A DNA stretch of 6,420 bases from Bacteroidales bacterium. Lineage in GTDB: Bacteria; Bacteroidota; Bacteroidia; Bacteroidales; WCHB1-69. The translations under genes were made by a program, and so were the position numbers. Location: the NCBI GenBank assembly GCA_012518765.1, contig JAAYRN010000072.1, forward strand, positions 1-6,420, given 5' to 3'. The notes under the pieces were generated by a model. The model was not told the DNA's origin and made no database searches. It worked only from the letters and a program-made list of their open reading frames with translations. Positions 6,377 through 6,420 of the stretch are shown here, one piece after another. Positions within the stretch are counted from its first letter, which is position 1. Each line of letters starts with the position of its first letter.

Positions 6377-6420
6377 TGAAGTCAATATCGGTAAAGATTA
6401 AAAAGGAAGACAAGGAGGTA
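6376..6420 (+). CDS. 5' end of a gene running off the window
   Basis: The ATG at 6376 is followed by 14 open codons up to the window edge, reading MKSISVKIKKEDKEV. It lies 23 bases after the stop of the 90-residue gene, is on the same strand and has an AT-rich heptamer leader, all of which support a real start. The short lysine-rich stretch does not allow identification. Confidence 0.5.
   Translation, partial: MKSISVKIKKEDKEV

Noticed and set aside
1..6420. CRISPR array, tRNA, rRNA or complete insertion sequence
   Set aside because: No regularly spaced repeats, cloverleaf-like segments, rRNA-like stretches or transposase reading frames were found by eye.

Overview
The window looks like chromosomal DNA of a low-GC member of the Bacteroidota, probably Bacteroidales. 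The signs are AT-rich DNA, gene starts without a Shine-Dalgarno sequence, a promoter element of the TAnnTTTG type, short AT-rich TTAAnnA leaders before genes, and the families present: an LptF/LptG-family permease, a very long AsmA-family protein and a small lipocalin-like lipoprotein. The genus call is inference; no rRNA or other marker is present.

Left part (1-4574), conserved envelope genes. A plus-strand gene whose last eight codons lie at 1-24 overlaps, by ATGA, the start of a six-helix LptF/LptG-type permease (21-1097) of the lipopolysaccharide export machine. Facing it, with only six bases between the stops, is a minus-strand pair: a 119-residue lipocalin-like lipoprotein (4215-4574) followed 18 bases later by a 1030-residue AsmA-family protein (1104-4196), a putative periplasm-spanning lipid-transfer protein. 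The pair probably shares one promoter at about 4630-4637. All three proteins belong to envelope biogenesis.

Middle part (4719-6062), a decayed accessory locus on the minus strand. Two stretches lie in one frame from 5909 down to 4719, separated by a single TAA at 5298-5300. The downstream 192 codons contain no ATG or GTG, so this is best read as one 396-codon gene for a protein with a soluble N-terminal half and a membrane-embedded C-terminal half, interrupted by a nonsense codon. Three bases upstream of its ATG is the stop of another minus-strand gene, of which only about 50 C-terminal codons survive (5913 to about 6062) before the frame closes. Together these look like the wreck of a two-gene accessory operon. 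A conflict or defence role is possible but unproven.

Right part (about 6063-6420). Immediately past the truncation, plus-strand genes begin: an unrecognised 90-residue protein (6080-6352) and the first 15 codons of another gene (from 6376). Each is preceded by a short run of TTAAnnA heptamers. The change of strand, the truncated neighbour and the unknown small genes suggest an insertion or rearrangement boundary near 6060.

I see no rRNA, tRNA, CRISPR array, complete insertion sequence or convincing hairpin terminator.
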